DNA of 64,000 nucleotides from Peromyscus leucopus (Eukaryota; Chordata; Mammalia; Rodentia; Cricetidae). The translations under genes were made by a program, and so were the position numbers. The stretch covers positions 73,554,647-73,618,646 of the forward strand of contig NC_051069.1 in the NCBI RefSeq assembly GCF_004664715.2, given 5' to 3'. A model generated the notes under the pieces. The model was given only the letters and a program-made list of their open reading frames with translations. It was not told where the DNA came from and ran no database searches. Shown one piece after another: positions 48,400-60,814 of this stretch; positions within the stretch are counted from its first letter, which is position 1, and each line of letters opens with the position of its first letter.

Positions 48400-48790
48400 A
48401 AATGACATCATGAAATTTGCAGAGAAATGGATGCAACTAGAAAAAAATATCATCCTGAGTGAGGTAACCCATACTCAGGAAGACAAACATGGTATGTATT
48501 CACTTATAAGTGGATATTAGCTGTTAAGTAAATGATAATTAAGCTATAATCCACAGATCCAGAGATCTTAGATAAAGAGGAGGGCTATGCAGGGGGTTGG
48601 GGGGTGGTGCATGGTTCTCCCTGAAAAGGGTAAATGGCATCGATTTTGTCGGTAGACTCTGCGAGGGTGGGGATGGGAGCAGGAGGGATCAGGTATGAGA
48701 GAGGGATAAAGGGAGAGAATGCAGGGAGAGGCAGCTGGAACTGGGAGGCATCTGTGGTGCAAAAAAATAATAAAAAAAATTTTTAAATAT
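48400..48790 (+). mobile_element. L1 ORF2 terminus and 3' UTR
   Basis: 'gagaaatggatgcaactaga', 'aagacaaacatggtatgtat', 'ttataagtggatattagctg' are the end of L1 ORF2, followed by a purine-rich 3' UTR and an A-rich tail. 5'-truncated; TSD unresolved. Confidence 0.8.
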
Positions 48791-48871
48791 ATATATTCAT
48801 TATTTAATGGCTAAATTGAGCCAGTCAACATCTTATTACCTCATTGTTGTGCTTTAACTCAGAAATGCCCT

Positions 48872-49010
48872 CTGTAGGTTCAAGTATTTGAACCCATGTT
48901 CGTCGGTTGGTAGTACTGTTTGAGGAGACTATCGAACCTCTAGGAGGTGTGGCCTTGCTGGAGGAAGTATTCCACTCTAGGTATGCTTTGAGAGTTTATT
49001 GTTGGAAGTA
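48872..49010 (+). mobile_element. URR1-like fragment
   Basis: 'ttcaagtatttgaacccatg', 'ctctaggaggtgtggccttg' and 'ctggaggaagtattccact' follow the 5' half of the rodent URR1 repeat. Confidence 0.6.
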
Positions 49011-50329
49011 GTGCAGCCTAGTCTTGGATCAGCATATGACTACCTATCTAACAGGTTTCCTCAAGGTAATGCACCTGTGGAAATGGACTCTCACTTGGCA
49101 AGGACCAGTAGTCCATAGGACAGCATAGGTATTTGCAAAACTCATGCAGCTTTCAGGCTCTTCTCTCTCTCATTATATTGGTGATTCTTTGGGTGGATTT
49201 TAGTTTTACTTTGACAGTCACACATGCAATAACTTTAATTTTTCCTTGGAAATTCTGCTCTTTCTTGAATATTTTCCTTTAAGATTCAACAGGGGGGCTA
49301 ATGCTTCTCAAATCTCTTATCTGGAGTTACTAACTACAACTCCTAATCCTGGGAGCTTTTCTGACTCAATAGAGACAGTTAGGTACATAAGAGAAAACAA
49401 CACTTGGATCATTAACCTTTTCTCACAGTTCTGGAAAGGAGAGTAGGTCGTGCACATACAGAACAGGGAAAAAGCATCAGGAATACACATAGTGCCAATC
49501 ACTGAGATTAAGTTCCCTGGACACCAAGCACAGAATCATTGGTAGGATCTGGTATGCTCCAAGAGGAAAAAATAGAGTGCAAATTGTAGGATGGATAGAT
49601 CTATCTTTACCATACTTAGAAGCTTATATTGGTGGAAGAAGCCTGGTATAGTGAGATGGGAAAAGAGTGCTTTATCAAAGTCTGCGTTTTACAGAGAGAT
49701 TGAGACATGAGACCCTCTTGTAGAAAAGGGAATTGCATGCAAATATATCTTAAGGATATGAAAGAATTGTCTGAGTTTGAATATTGTTGTCCTTAAAGCA
49801 TTGTGCCATGTCCATTATTTTTTAACTTTGTAAGGCAAGTAGCTGCCAGCTGACATAAGTGTTGTGAGATCAGGATGTGTCTGGCTTCGTATTTAGTCAA
49901 GCCTGCAAAATGGTGAACGCTATGTCTAGAATAAGGTTATGTAGGGGGTGGAAGTATGTATTTGGGGAGGAATAAAGGGGAACAATTGGGGATTTCATAA
50001 TAATCACGATGTATTCCTTGAATTATGATGTATTTCTTAAAGTCAAAAATAGGAGCCAATAATAAACCTGTTCATTTAACCCTGGTAAGAAAAGATCTGT
50101 TTAAGTATAAATAAAGATGGCCTGAGCTATTCAGGGGCCACTTGAGTACAACCCACTTGGAGGTCAGAAATTTTCATTGTGCTGATGTCCCTTCCCCATC
50201 TCAGGACCTGAACCCAAGCTGAGACTGGACCCCAGCATTTTATAGCCTTACTCTATTTCCAGTTGGAGTTTCTGTTTCTTGTTTAGTTGAAGATGTGATC
50301 CTTCAGCTATCTGGTCATCTGTTGTTCTG
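49011..50329. other. unassigned intergenic sequence
   Basis: No clear repeat or gene. 49930-50040 is reminiscent of an L1 tail but not convincing. Confidence 0.35.
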
Positions 50330-50425
50330 CCTACCCCTCCTTAGAGAACATTTAGCCCAAATAAATTCTTTCTGCCATAAATTGCTTTGGTTGTGTTATT
50401 CCATCACAGCAGGAAGAAACCACCG
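50330..50425 (+). mobile_element. URR1-like 3' fragment
   Basis: 'ccaaataaattctttctgcc', 'ataaattgctttggttgtgt' and 'tccatcacagcagg' match the 3' end of URR1-like repeats. It may be the far end of the 48872 copy, split by later insertion. Confidence 0.45.
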
Positions 50426-51232
50426 GTGCCTTTGCATGTCTGTTTTTCTGATCAGAACACTTAGCATCTAATCTTTTAGTGATTTTCAATAATGTATTAC
50501 ATTATCACTAGCTGTGGTCAACAGATGGATATGTCTTTTAAATTTCTTTCTCCTAAGTGTGTACCCTCTGACCAAACTATCACTACCATTAATTCCACTA
50601 ACCTCTGCCACATTCAGTCTCAGATAACCGGCATGTTACTCTCTGCCTCTGAAATTTCACTGTTTCGGATTCCACATCTACATGGATATTGTGGCTTGGG
50701 TAGGAGCTGCCTCCCACAGGCTCCTGTGCAGAAGAAGGCTTGGTTCTCAGTTGGTGGTGCTAGTGTGAGTTGTTGGATCACAAGTCTATGATCTCATTGA
50801 TAGAGGGAATAATCCAGTCCTGAATTCATAACCGATGACTGGTTTGAAAACCTGGGTGTATCTTTGAAGTGTTCTGCTTGACAATGGTCCCTTGCACCTT
50901 TGCTTGTTTTTGTTGCTGTTTTCTGTCACGGTGGGGGAATGGTTTTACTTTTCCACATGGACCCTTCCCTGATACCTTGCTTCAACATGACCCGGGATTC
51001 AGAGAACGAAGGTGCGGCAGGCTGAAAACATTGAAACCAAGCATTTTAATGATTTTCCCTGTTAAGTTGATTTGCATAGGTATTTTGTCACAGTAACTAA
51101 AAGTTAATATTAAATCACATAAGGTTTGTCTTTCTGTACTTGGTGTCTGTCCTTTAGCATAATATCCTCCAACCCTTTAGTACTCATGTTGTAGCAAATA
51201 ACAAATTTCCTTCCTTTATAATGTGTGAATAG

Positions 51233-51248
51233 TGTGTGTGTGTGTGTA

Positions 51249-51339
<91 letters not shown>
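51233..51339. repeat. (TG)n-(AG)n compound microsatellite
   Basis: TG-rich 51233-51253, then 86 bp of purines (51254-51339), nearly all AG with one GG interruption, inside the old L1. Confidence 0.95.
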
Positions 51340-51341
<2 letters not shown>

Positions 51342-51591
51342 TCCTGATCCAATATACTGTTGATGAATACTTAGGTTGGCTCTATATCTCATCTACTTTA
51401 TTATTATTAGTGCTGAAATCCTATTATTGTTCCAAAACTTAAATTTTGTATACTCCATAGTCAAGATGCTGGTCCATTTAATACTTTTATTTTTTTATAG
51501 TATTAAGGAATCTTTATTGTTTCTGTAACTACTGAGGTAATTTATATTCCTGTGAACAATTTAATACTGTACAGGATGTTTTTATTTGTCA

Positions 51592-51695
51592 TGCTTTGTG
51601 AGGCAGGACCTTGCTGCAAAGCCCAGGCTGGCCTTAAATCCATGATCTTCTCCCTCATTCTCCCTTGTGTTGAGACTTCAGGCATGCATCACCAC
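51592..51695 (-). mobile_element. proto-B1/B1 fragment within old L1
   Basis: 'gcaggaccttgctgcaaagc', 'ccaggctggccttaaatcca' and 'gacttcaggcatgcatcacc' read as a reversed ancient B1. Confidence 0.6.
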
Positions 51696-52062
51696 AGTAA
51701 GATGCTGTCCTGTTGATAGTAACTGTCCATACAGGGAATACATCTGTGGTTTTTAATTTGCATTTTCCCAATGATCAGTAATGTTGGATGTTTTTCCCAT
51801 ATCTTGGTCTTCCATATGTTGTCTTTGACAAGTATCTATTGATGTCTGTTGCTCGTCTTCTGGTTGTATTGCTTTTGTACTGGTGAGGATTTTTATGAAG
51901 ATTACTGGTGTACTGTGGTTATTCGCCACGGTATGTGCTCTCTCCCTTTCCTCTCTTCAAGTAGCAGCTGTTAATTTGCTGCAGTCCCATTTGTCTGGTT
52001 TTGCTGTCCTGGTCTATGCACTTGTTACCACAACCAAATATCATTTCCCAGACTAACATCAA

Positions 52063-52063
<1 letters not shown>

Positions 52064-52119
<56 letters not shown>
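52064..52119. repeat. (TC)n microsatellite
   Basis: About 56 bp of perfect TC dinucleotides. Confidence 0.95.
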
Positions 52120-52121
<2 letters not shown>

Positions 52122-55100
52122 TCTTGTAACTTTTCAGTTTCAGGTTTTATGTTTAGAGGTTTCATTACTTTCAGTGGTTGGTTTTTATAAATCAGTGAAA
52201 TAATAGTTCAGTCTCTTTAACCTGCGCATGGCTTTCTAGTTACCCTACAACTTTGGTTAAAGAGACCACACTTTCCAACTGTACATTCTTGGCCCTTTGT
52301 CCAAAGAGAATTTGATCATAAATGTATGGATCTATATTTGGATTCTCAATCATTGATATCATTTTGAGGATAATTAGAGTCAAGGGCGTAGAAAATGTAG
52401 GCTCTTCCTTATGTTAGATTTGGCCCTTAATAGCTCATAAGTGATTCTTAAATTTTTTTAAATGTAAGCTCAAACACTATTAAATAGTATGCCATGTAAT
52501 ATTTCAGTTAAAGTATGTTAAAATGCAATGGACAACCAAACTTTACTGTTTCTTTTTATTTTACCATTATCTTGAGACCATTTACCTGTTTTATATCTGT
52601 ATCTTGGAAGTACTATGTAATGATTCACTACTGTACATCTTTCCTCGCAATCACATTCACATCGCCTTGAGAGCTTGAAATTGGCTTCAGTGAGAATATG
52701 AACACTACAGAGGTCAGCATCAGCAAAAGCCTCAAAGCAGAGCCCCTCCCACCCCACTGCCCATAGGCTTCCCTATCAGTTTGACATTTTCAACCAGTTC
52801 TCAATCACTGATCTGACATGATTTTGAAAAGTCCCTGGAATGTTTCAGAGGGTTAAGACCATGTTTATTCACACACATAAACACAAACACAATTTAGGGA
52901 AGAATACCAACATTTTTCTTTTATATGTTTTATTAATATCCTGTAATGATATGGTTATCCTCACGTATTCTTCCACTTACGCTAGCAAATTAGGTGACAC
53001 TTTGTTCTGAAGCCAATTTTTAAATGGATCCATCAAGTTCTATGTATGAGGATAATATTAGAAAGCATTCATTATAATAACTACCATCTTATGTATATAA
53101 ATAGAATCAGTTACTCAGATATCCAATTGGAAATTATTAAATTGCTATCATAGGGGAATTTATGAGATGTGGGCTCTCCTTATCAAATTGATTTCACAGT
53201 TTCTTTTTCCTACTTAGGCATATAGTATGACGAAAAATGTCCTCAATGGGGAAAAACCTGCTGGGTAATATAAAATCTTAGCCTTACCATAGACATTGCC
53301 TACATTGGCTCTTCATGGGAGGCACTTAGTCTGTGGCACATTGAAGCTTTCCTGAAATACTATTTCATTTTGCTGTTTATGGAGTCTATTATTACTAAGG
53401 GTCAAATGCATATTTCCCTAAATTGATCTCTAACAGTCTTTCTTCATTAATATAGGTCAAAATCATGTATTGCTCCAGGTGTTTCTTTCTTGATTAATGG
53501 AATGCTAAACACTAGGTTGGTAACATACACCATGAAAAGTAAAAGAATATGAGATTCTAAGTGTAGTGTTAAACATTACAATTGCTTACTTCTAGTATTT
53601 ACTTGTTTCATTTTCTAACTTTTCGTACAAATCTGAATGTCCTTGACTCCAGCATTTTAAAAACTTTGGCAGGGGAATCTTAGGAGCCATTGTATCATTT
53701 TTCTCTGTTCTCTGTGGTTACCACTGCCAGATTGAAAACATGGTCTTATGCACTGGCATGATAAGCACAAATACTCCCTCATCACAAGGTAACAACTGCT
53801 ATCACAAGGCTGATGTGTTCCAGTGGCTCCAGCACAGGGCAGAGCCAAAATGCAAAATCTGAGGCTCTGCACTTGATGATGGAGCTAGACTTAATCAATG
53901 ACCAAGATTGTTTGATGGTCCTTTCAAAAATCAACCACATCAGTTTTGAAAAAAAATGACACTTCTGTTACACTCAAATGATCAATCACCTGTGTTAAAC
54001 TGATATTGAAGGGCTTTTCTTTTGACGGGGGTGATGTAGCATGTTAACACAAATTTGAAAAATCTATTTAATTATTTTAGCTTTCAAAGATGGATGAATA
54101 GAAGAGAACAACCTTTATAGTGAAGTAAATAGTGTAAAAGAAATGAACTAGCTTCTTCAGTTTTAAAACACTAAAAGTGTGTTTAATTTATTATGGGTGT
54201 AGGTGAACAGCATGCAATCTGTGCAGTAGATATTATAACTGCACGAAAGCGATCAACACTGTGAGCACTCTTTTCTTTGACTGCCTTTCTAGACTCTGTT
54301 ACTCCTATGATAAGAATCCCCCAGGTGGTTCCTATATCACTGGAGAGTGAAGAGTTGTGGGAAACATTTCCAGTGGAAACTTCAGAACTTTATTTAGAAA
54401 TATAAACCAGGGAGCCATTGTTAATCATGTACTAATTAGGTATAATACAAGGTCTATACTTAACTGAGATATAAGAGTAAGCTGATGGTGAAGATCTTCA
54501 AGTACAAGTTGAAACTAATATAGAAATTCACCACCAGTGTGCTGTTTCTAATGCATTATTCATGGAGAGTGTAATTTGGTTCAATTTAACAAATGTTGAA
54601 ATCTTCCTCTGAGCTGGGAATGCATTGCATTTTAATAATAAAGACTGATTAATCAAGTATAATGCCAAAATAAGAGCTAACTGTGCATTAGGAATAATTA
54701 GAAATAATAAACTAGAACTTTCATATTATTGACAAACTGTAAATTATTAAATATTTATTGATTGACTTGAAGAGTAAGTATTCAGACTTGTTTGTTAAAG
54801 AATATGAAAATGTGGGTTGAAATAAGTTTTACTATTTAATTATACATCTACACAATGTATAAAACACAATAAGAAAGAATAATTGCCCCGAAGTCTTGGT
54901 AACACCTTACACTATTACAGAAAAATAACTTTTCTTTGGGTGACTTTGGCATCTGTGTGACCAGCAATGTCAGAAAACCCAAGCTCAATTTGACTTCTGT
55001 GTTTCCTGGTTGTTGGTGAATCTTTCCATTATGTCAGTTTCTCCTCAGGTGACTCTGCTATCCTAGAATAACTCTGCTAGTCTAGAAACATCTAGAGACC

Positions 55101-56026
55101 TAGCTAGGTCTCTGTCATATGTCCCAGCATTTATAATGATAATGTGAAAAAGATGAATTCTAAAAGTACGTACATGCTTATGTACTACACGTATACACGT
55201 CAAGTGCTCAGAAAGAGAATGGGCTGTGGGGTTACTCTATTAGGCAGTCATAGAATCACTTATTTTACTTTATATTTAAAATAAAAACTTATTATGAAGG
55301 TAGCAATTGGATAGAAAAATTATCATAATTAATTGCAATGTCTTTTAGAATCTGTCCTCCTCTGTTAAACCTTTAGTCATTCTCACCATTTTGTAAAAGT
55401 TTTAAAGAATATTTTCATGTATTTTAGCTATGAGAAAAATGTAGAGGTAGATATTACAGAAGGACAATGAAAATTTAAACATAGTTACATTTAATTTTTA
55501 TTAAAAAAGTTTTATTTCATAGACATAATTTATATGTAATGATTTATTTAAAATATGAAGCAACTCTTTCATTCCACCATAATTATTACATTTGTCTATG
55601 TCAGTATAGATTAATTCTCCATAGGTTTGAGTATGATTTTCTCATTAGTAATTGACATTTTTCTTCAGCAATAAAACTATGAAGTCCTTCTTTTTAAAGT
55701 TCATTAACAAAATCTCAGCTCTTTTACAATTTGAAAATAAAGACTCATTTGAAATTCATTGAATTCTTTTTCTTTTGTAAGTAACTAAATGTATTGGAAC
55801 CATGTTGCCAAAGGGCACTTAAAATACCTGATAGATATTCATTACTTCTTTAAACAGAGTTTAAAGGTAATAGGAAAATAAAAGAATCCTTGCCAGAATA
55901 CATCTGCTAAAATTATCCAGACCTTTCTATTTTTCTCAACTAGAAAAATCCAAAAGTTATATTCTATCCTCAAAAGCAGAGCATAAAAAATGTAAACCAG
56001 ACTTTTTAAAAAAAATATACAATACT
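52120..56026. other. longest transposon-poor stretch
   Basis: About 3.9 kb in which I recognise no SINE, L1, LTR or microsatellite. AT-rich, with homeodomain-like TAAT cores clustered near 54.5-54.8 kb. No open frame of note. It may be ordinary unique sequence or contain conserved non-coding elements. Confidence 0.45.
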
Positions 56027-56226
56027 TTTTTATTACATGTACTTAATTATGTGTGTGTATGTGTGTTGTGTGGGTTCCTGTGTGCCATGATATGTGTGTA
56101 GAGGTCAGGGCGCAACTTGTGAGAGTTGATTCTCTTCTTTCAGGATGTGGGTCCCAGGGACTGAGCTCAGTGTGTCAGCTTGAGGGGAAATTGACTTTTC
56201 ATACTGAGCCTTCTCATGGGCCCCCT
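56027..56226 (-). mobile_element. B3-type SINE
   Basis: TG-rich tail, then 'tgtagaggtcagggcgcaac', 'gtcccagggactgagctcag' and 'actgagccttctcatgggcc' are a reversed B3 variant. Confidence 0.7.
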
Positions 56227-56411
56227 TACATACAATTCTTTAATTATCTCATTCCAATACATCTTTTTAAATATGCAATATAGAAATATAATGCTAGACT
56301 TGCATGACTTTTAACTTGTCTTTGCATTTGTCCCCTGGGTTGTTAGTTTAGAGACCTGATCTGAATCAATAATCATGTAATGTCATATCACTGTGTACCA
56401 GTATATGGTCT

Positions 56412-56449
56412 GTTTTCATTGTTCTTGTTTTGTGGGTGTGTGTTTAATG

Positions 56450-56485
<36 letters not shown>

Positions 56486-56640
56486 TGTGTGTGTGTGTGT
56501 GTGTGTGTGTAGGCTGGAACGTGACATCATGAGTTATCATTGATCTTTCCACTTCATTAACTAAGGTAGGGCCTCGGAATAATGCAGGGCCTACTGACTT
56601 GGCTAGTTTGATTAGCCTACCTAGCCAGCCTGACTCTTAT
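56412..56640 (-). mobile_element. probable B4-type SINE fragment with (GTGC)n(GT)n
   Basis: After the tract at 56447-56511, 'ggctggaacgtgacatcatg' and 'gatctttccacttcattaac' resemble the reversed 3' part of a B4-type SINE. Weak beyond that. Confidence 0.35.
56447..56511. repeat. 65-bp strictly alternating (TGCG)n(TG)n tract
   Basis: Perfect alternation of purine and pyrimidine over 65 bp, with about ten tetranucleotide units carrying CpG, then TG. Z-DNA candidate. Confidence 0.95.
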
Positions 56641-58331
56641 GGTCATAATTTTGCTAAAACAACTGGCCTAAAGGGTGCTTTGCTGTTTCAAGACTGATGG
56701 AAGTGTGCTCATCATTTTCCTCAGACACACTACTTGCCTCCAGTTCTACCCTTTGGGGGAAGTGCTATTTTCCCAGGGAGCCAAGCCACAAGCTTCACGT
56801 CACTGTTGGAGTCTCCTCTGTATTCATCATCAAATTTCCACATTCTTCACCGGAAGAGCTCTTCTGCAATGCAAATTGAGTCAATTTTCTACTGTGTCTG
56901 TTAGTCATAGTCTAAATTAAGCCACCATTACATCTACTTAGGGAACCTGCTAGTTTGTTCAGCAATCAGTCTCTCATCCGGTTTACACACTTCAGCTACT
57001 GCAATTTATTTTCTCTGTGAAAAGAGACCAAAACCAAAGGAAAACTAAAAAACAAACAAAGCAAAAAGAATTTCAGAACAAAATATCTTCATACTGGCAA
57101 TTAAAACAACAATAACAACAACTATAGATTTTGATGTGCAGCATTCTACATCATTTGGATCCAGTAAATCTGGCTTTCTATCACATGATTGAACTACTCG
57201 TGTGCTCAACTTTAGATTTACTCACAATGGCTTGGCTCTCTGGTTACTTACTAAATGGCCTTTCCTTCTTGTCCCCAGGATGCATGTTTTCTAGTGCCTG
57301 GAATGTGATTTATGATACCTTCCCTTTCTTCTTGCCAAAAGCTAGCTTGGGGGTCATTTACGTGACCCTATCAGGGACAAGTAGAAATAAATGAAAATGC
57401 TTGCATTTCGAAATGATTTTTCTACATTTAAGTTTAGTATGTTCTCCATTTTCCTGTTTGCTGTACTGTGAGAGAATCTGACTATAATTTTAAAATAGTT
57501 TTAAATAGTTTATCTTATAAAAAGTTATACTTCCACAACGAAGTAGAAATTAATACAGGTGGTTATTATCAGAATATTTAGATTAGAAATTTGACTTCTG
57601 ACGAGTGTGAGTTTTGAGGACCTAAAAGCTAAATATCCGCAGAACGCACGGCTGCAGGGGAGTGCCTGTTGTGCCTGCTCCCGCCTTGATGTATGAATGG
57701 CCCACTTTGTACATGAGAAATCACCGTGAGGGCACAGCTGGGTAATGAATCCTTCCATCAGACAGGGCTGAGACAGGGAAGAAAGTAAAGGACGCGGGAG
57801 AGGACCAGGAGGGAAAGAAGAAGGGAGGAGGAAAAAGAGACCATCTTTGCTGACGTTTCTGAAGCTGACTTACTCATGGGCTGAGACATGTGAAAGTGTT
57901 CCCACCAGAACACAGCAGCCACCTGAGGAATGGTGTGCACTGAAGTCACCATCACATTTTGAGGAAGAGACAGCATTCTTCCTGTCACAGAAGGCAGATT
58001 TGAAGTTCTGAGTTGACAATAGAGAGAAAAAAAAACCACTCTCTTTCACTGGAGTTTTGACTACTTCCATGTTTTCACAATAAAGAGAAAGAAGAAAAGT
58101 GTTGGACAGAAACATCTCTGGTGATTCCAGAATGTGACATGAACAAGGATGAGAAAGGAGAAGGCAGACCGAAGAGCCCTGAGTGTTCAACTGTTCCTCT
58201 ATGGGAGCTTTTAGAGCAAAAGATGAAATCCTTGTATCTCACACCACGTACACCAGGCTAAGTGAGTCATTTTTATGCTTGGCTTACCACATTTTGAAAA
58301 ATATTTTTTTTTTGCTATTTCCTCTTTCATT
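56641..58331. other. unassigned intergenic sequence
   Basis: No named repeat. 57600-57860 is richer in CpG than its surroundings, without an island. Frames at 57131-57394 and 57758-58190 have no recognised family. Confidence 0.4.
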
Positions 58332-58448
58332 GAGATATGAATTCAGGGTTGGGGATTTAGCTCGGTGGTAGAGCGCTTGCCTAGCAAGTGCAAGGCCCTG
58401 GGTTCGGTCCTCAGCTCTGAAAAAAAAAGAAAAAAGAGAGATATGAAT
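58332..58448 (+). mobile_element. ID element with intact pol III boxes and 11-bp TSD
   Basis: Body 58346-58437: 'gggttggggatttagctcgg', 'tggtagagcgcttgcctagc', 'ggttcggtcctcagctctga', then an A-rich tail. An A-box-like 'tagctcggtgg' and a B-box-like 'ggttcggtcc' are both present. Flanked by gagatatgaat at 58332-58342 and 58438-58448. It is derived from a tRNA-like (BC1-type) RNA and is not a tRNA gene. Confidence 0.95.
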
Positions 58449-58916
58449 ACATTGGCTAATTTATCTCGTTAATTGACTATTGGATGACAATTTGTTTAGA
58501 CTACAAGTCAATCTTGTTTTTTATTTTTTAAATAAACCAAGAATCCATCTTATTAAGGTAGGAAATAGAGGACTTCAAATACGGCAGTCCACCTCCCTGA
58601 TTTGGATGTATTCAATTACCAAGAATATTTACATTTCATATTTACATTTAGCTTTTCATTCCCATAAGACTTCAGTGTGTATAATTCAAAGATTAACCTC
58701 TAATATTGAAAGGCACGGAATAGTTACAAAGCTGAAGTAAACAGCACCATGTGGAACAAGAAGAATTTGCGAACTCATCTCTCCACTCAGCACAACTGTT
58801 CCAGAAACTCACTCCTTAAGTATTCTTTTCCTTTCTTATTTTGTATGATTTAATTTCCACTCTGGCATACCTGTGGCATGATGGCTTTGCTTTTGTTTTA
58901 TTTTTGCTCAGTTAGG
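58449..58916. other. unassigned intergenic sequence
   Basis: No recognised feature. Confidence 0.4.
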
Positions 58917-59448
58917 AGTGAGTGCTGTGGGATGTTCTGTATGTCCTGTGGGAGCCCTTCTTGGGTTCTTTGTGGCGTTACCCAGCAGGTCCGCATAGAG
59001 GATGATTAGGACCATGGGCCTGAGTGCAGGTGTTTGAGATGGTCTGCACTTGGCTGTGCTGGGGGATGGTCTGTATGTCAAGTTGTTCTGATTGATCAAT
59101 AAATAAAACCTGATCGGCTGTGGCTAGGCAGGAAGGATAGGCGGGACTAACAGAGAGGAGAAATAAAAGGACAGGAAGGCAGAAGGACTGACTGCCAGAT
59201 GCCGCCAGCACAAGAAGCATGTGAAGATGCTGCTAAGCCACGAGCCACGTGGCAAGGTATAGATTTCTAGAAATGGGTTACTTTAAGATATAAGAACAGT
59301 TAGCAAGAAGCCTGCCACGGCCATACAGTTTGTAAGCAATATAAGTCTCTGTGTTTACTTAGTTGGGTCTGAGCGGCTGTGGGACTGGCGGGTGACAAAG
59401 ATTTGTCCTGACTGTGGGCAAGGCAGGAAAACTCTAGCTACAAGTGAG
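58917..59448 (+). mobile_element. solo LTR, copy 4, enlarged, TSD AGTGAG
   Basis: Perfect agtgag repeats at 58917-58922 and 59443-59448 bound a 520-bp LTR (58923-59442) from tgctgtggg to agctaca. It is about 150 bp longer than its relatives because the head motif occurs twice, tgctgtgggatgttctgtat at 58923 and tgctgggggatggtctgtat at 59058, with unfamiliar sequence between. Downstream text ('aggcaggaaggataggcggg', 'aagcctgccacggccataca') matches the family. Confidence 0.85.
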
Positions 59449-60211
59449 CAATGCTGCTGACATCTCTCTACCCAGGTTACTATCGGCGATATATATATAT
59501 TTTTTAAACTGGGCTATTCAGCTATCTCGCATATCCTTCTCCCTCATGCCTACTTCTTTTCTTATTTATCTCATAATTAGCCCCCTCTTTTACTTCTTAA
59601 TTGTAATTTTCCACAGAGGCCCCAGAGACCCTCAAAGCAAGATGGGTTATTTTAAAGCCACCATAACTAGAAGCTAAGACCCTTTAGCTGATGACATCAC
59701 ACATTTTGATTATAAGACATGGAGAGGCCAGTCTGGGTTTGGAACTTCTTCTCTGCTAGTTCACTTTTATAGTGCCAAAGGTGATGTGTGGAGTGATGTG
59801 TGGGAGAGAAAGGATATCCATGGCCTTACCCAGGGCTGGATGCTGCATGCTGTAATTCCAACCTTCCAGGGTAGATGTGCCCACTCATACAAGAGTGTCG
59901 TGACTGGTACAATAATAATCAGTTTCCTTCTGATTGTGCTTGAGGCCTGTTTCACAGGAGGGATTTCATTCTTGTCACTGTAAGTCTGGCTAAAAGTCAA
60001 TGGTTCAAAAGCTTCTATGTCTGTAGCAGCGAGTGTTTTCTAAGTCACATGACAAAAGTTCTGTCTTCAGCAAGAGGGTCATACCAATCGGTTCTAGTGG
60101 GAAACTGAAAGCAATGATCTCCAAGATACCTGTCAACAGCTTGAGGGGAGGTATCCCACACTTGTCTATCCACTGGGAAGGGCAAATCAAATTAAACTAT
60201 CATTTTTGAAC

Positions 60212-60244
<33 letters not shown>

Positions 60245-60814
60245 ATAATAATAAAGTGTAAATATATACAAATTCTTTCTATATGTAGAATGCACATATA
60301 TTTAAATACATATTTGGATATATATAAAATGTACAAAGTTTTAGGCTTCCATATAGCTTATTCAAGTTAACCATTCCCTTCTTCTCTTCTGCCTTATGTT
60401 CTCACCCCTCTCTCCTTTAAACCTCCCTCTATTGTTCCCCTTTCCACCCTCATATTCTCTGGGTTGAACTATGTTCTCTATCCTTTAAGACTTTTCTCCT
60501 CCCCTAAACAGTCCCTTTTTAGTTTCCTTGCTTTGAAAGGTACTTGCATGTTTAACTCAATTTTTCAATAAGTGTTTTAGCATGGTCAGATTCCATTGGA
60601 TCCAACTGATAATTTACATACAAAATATTGTAGTCTTTATTATATTTATTCATAAATACTATAAGTTTATTTTATTATTTATATGTATATATGTGTGTAT
60701 ATTTATTTATAAAATACTAGCTTTCTTTCTACATATGACCTTTTAGTGTTTCTTACATCATATAGTGCTTTCCAATAAAATTTCTAAAGCCCTGATTCTG
60801 TTATAACCTTTTTT
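59449..60814. other. unassigned sequence with (TA)n stretches
   Basis: (TA)-rich at 60211-60240 and AT-rich text to 60340. Frames at 59767-60190 (minus) are of unknown origin. No named repeat. Confidence 0.4.

Larger units (their letters stand above)
50490..51900 (-). mobile_element. old L1 ORF2 3' relic, interrupted
   Basis: On plus, 'gtgtaccctctgaccaaact', 'ggattccacatctacatgg', then 'gtttgtctttctgtacttgg', 'agcataatatcctccaaccc', 'gatgaatacttaggttggct' and 'ttaatttgcattttcccaat' follow the reverse of an old mammalian L1. It is interrupted by unassigned text (about 50700-51110), by a TG/GA microsatellite and by a B1-like piece. Confidence 0.6.

Noticed and set aside
57600..57860. Possible CpG island or promoter
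   Set aside because: Only a modest number of CpGs, no island length, and no adjacent coding sequence.
58346..58437. tRNA gene candidate
   Set aside because: The sequence is an ID SINE with an A-rich tail and TSDs; it cannot fold as a complete tRNA.
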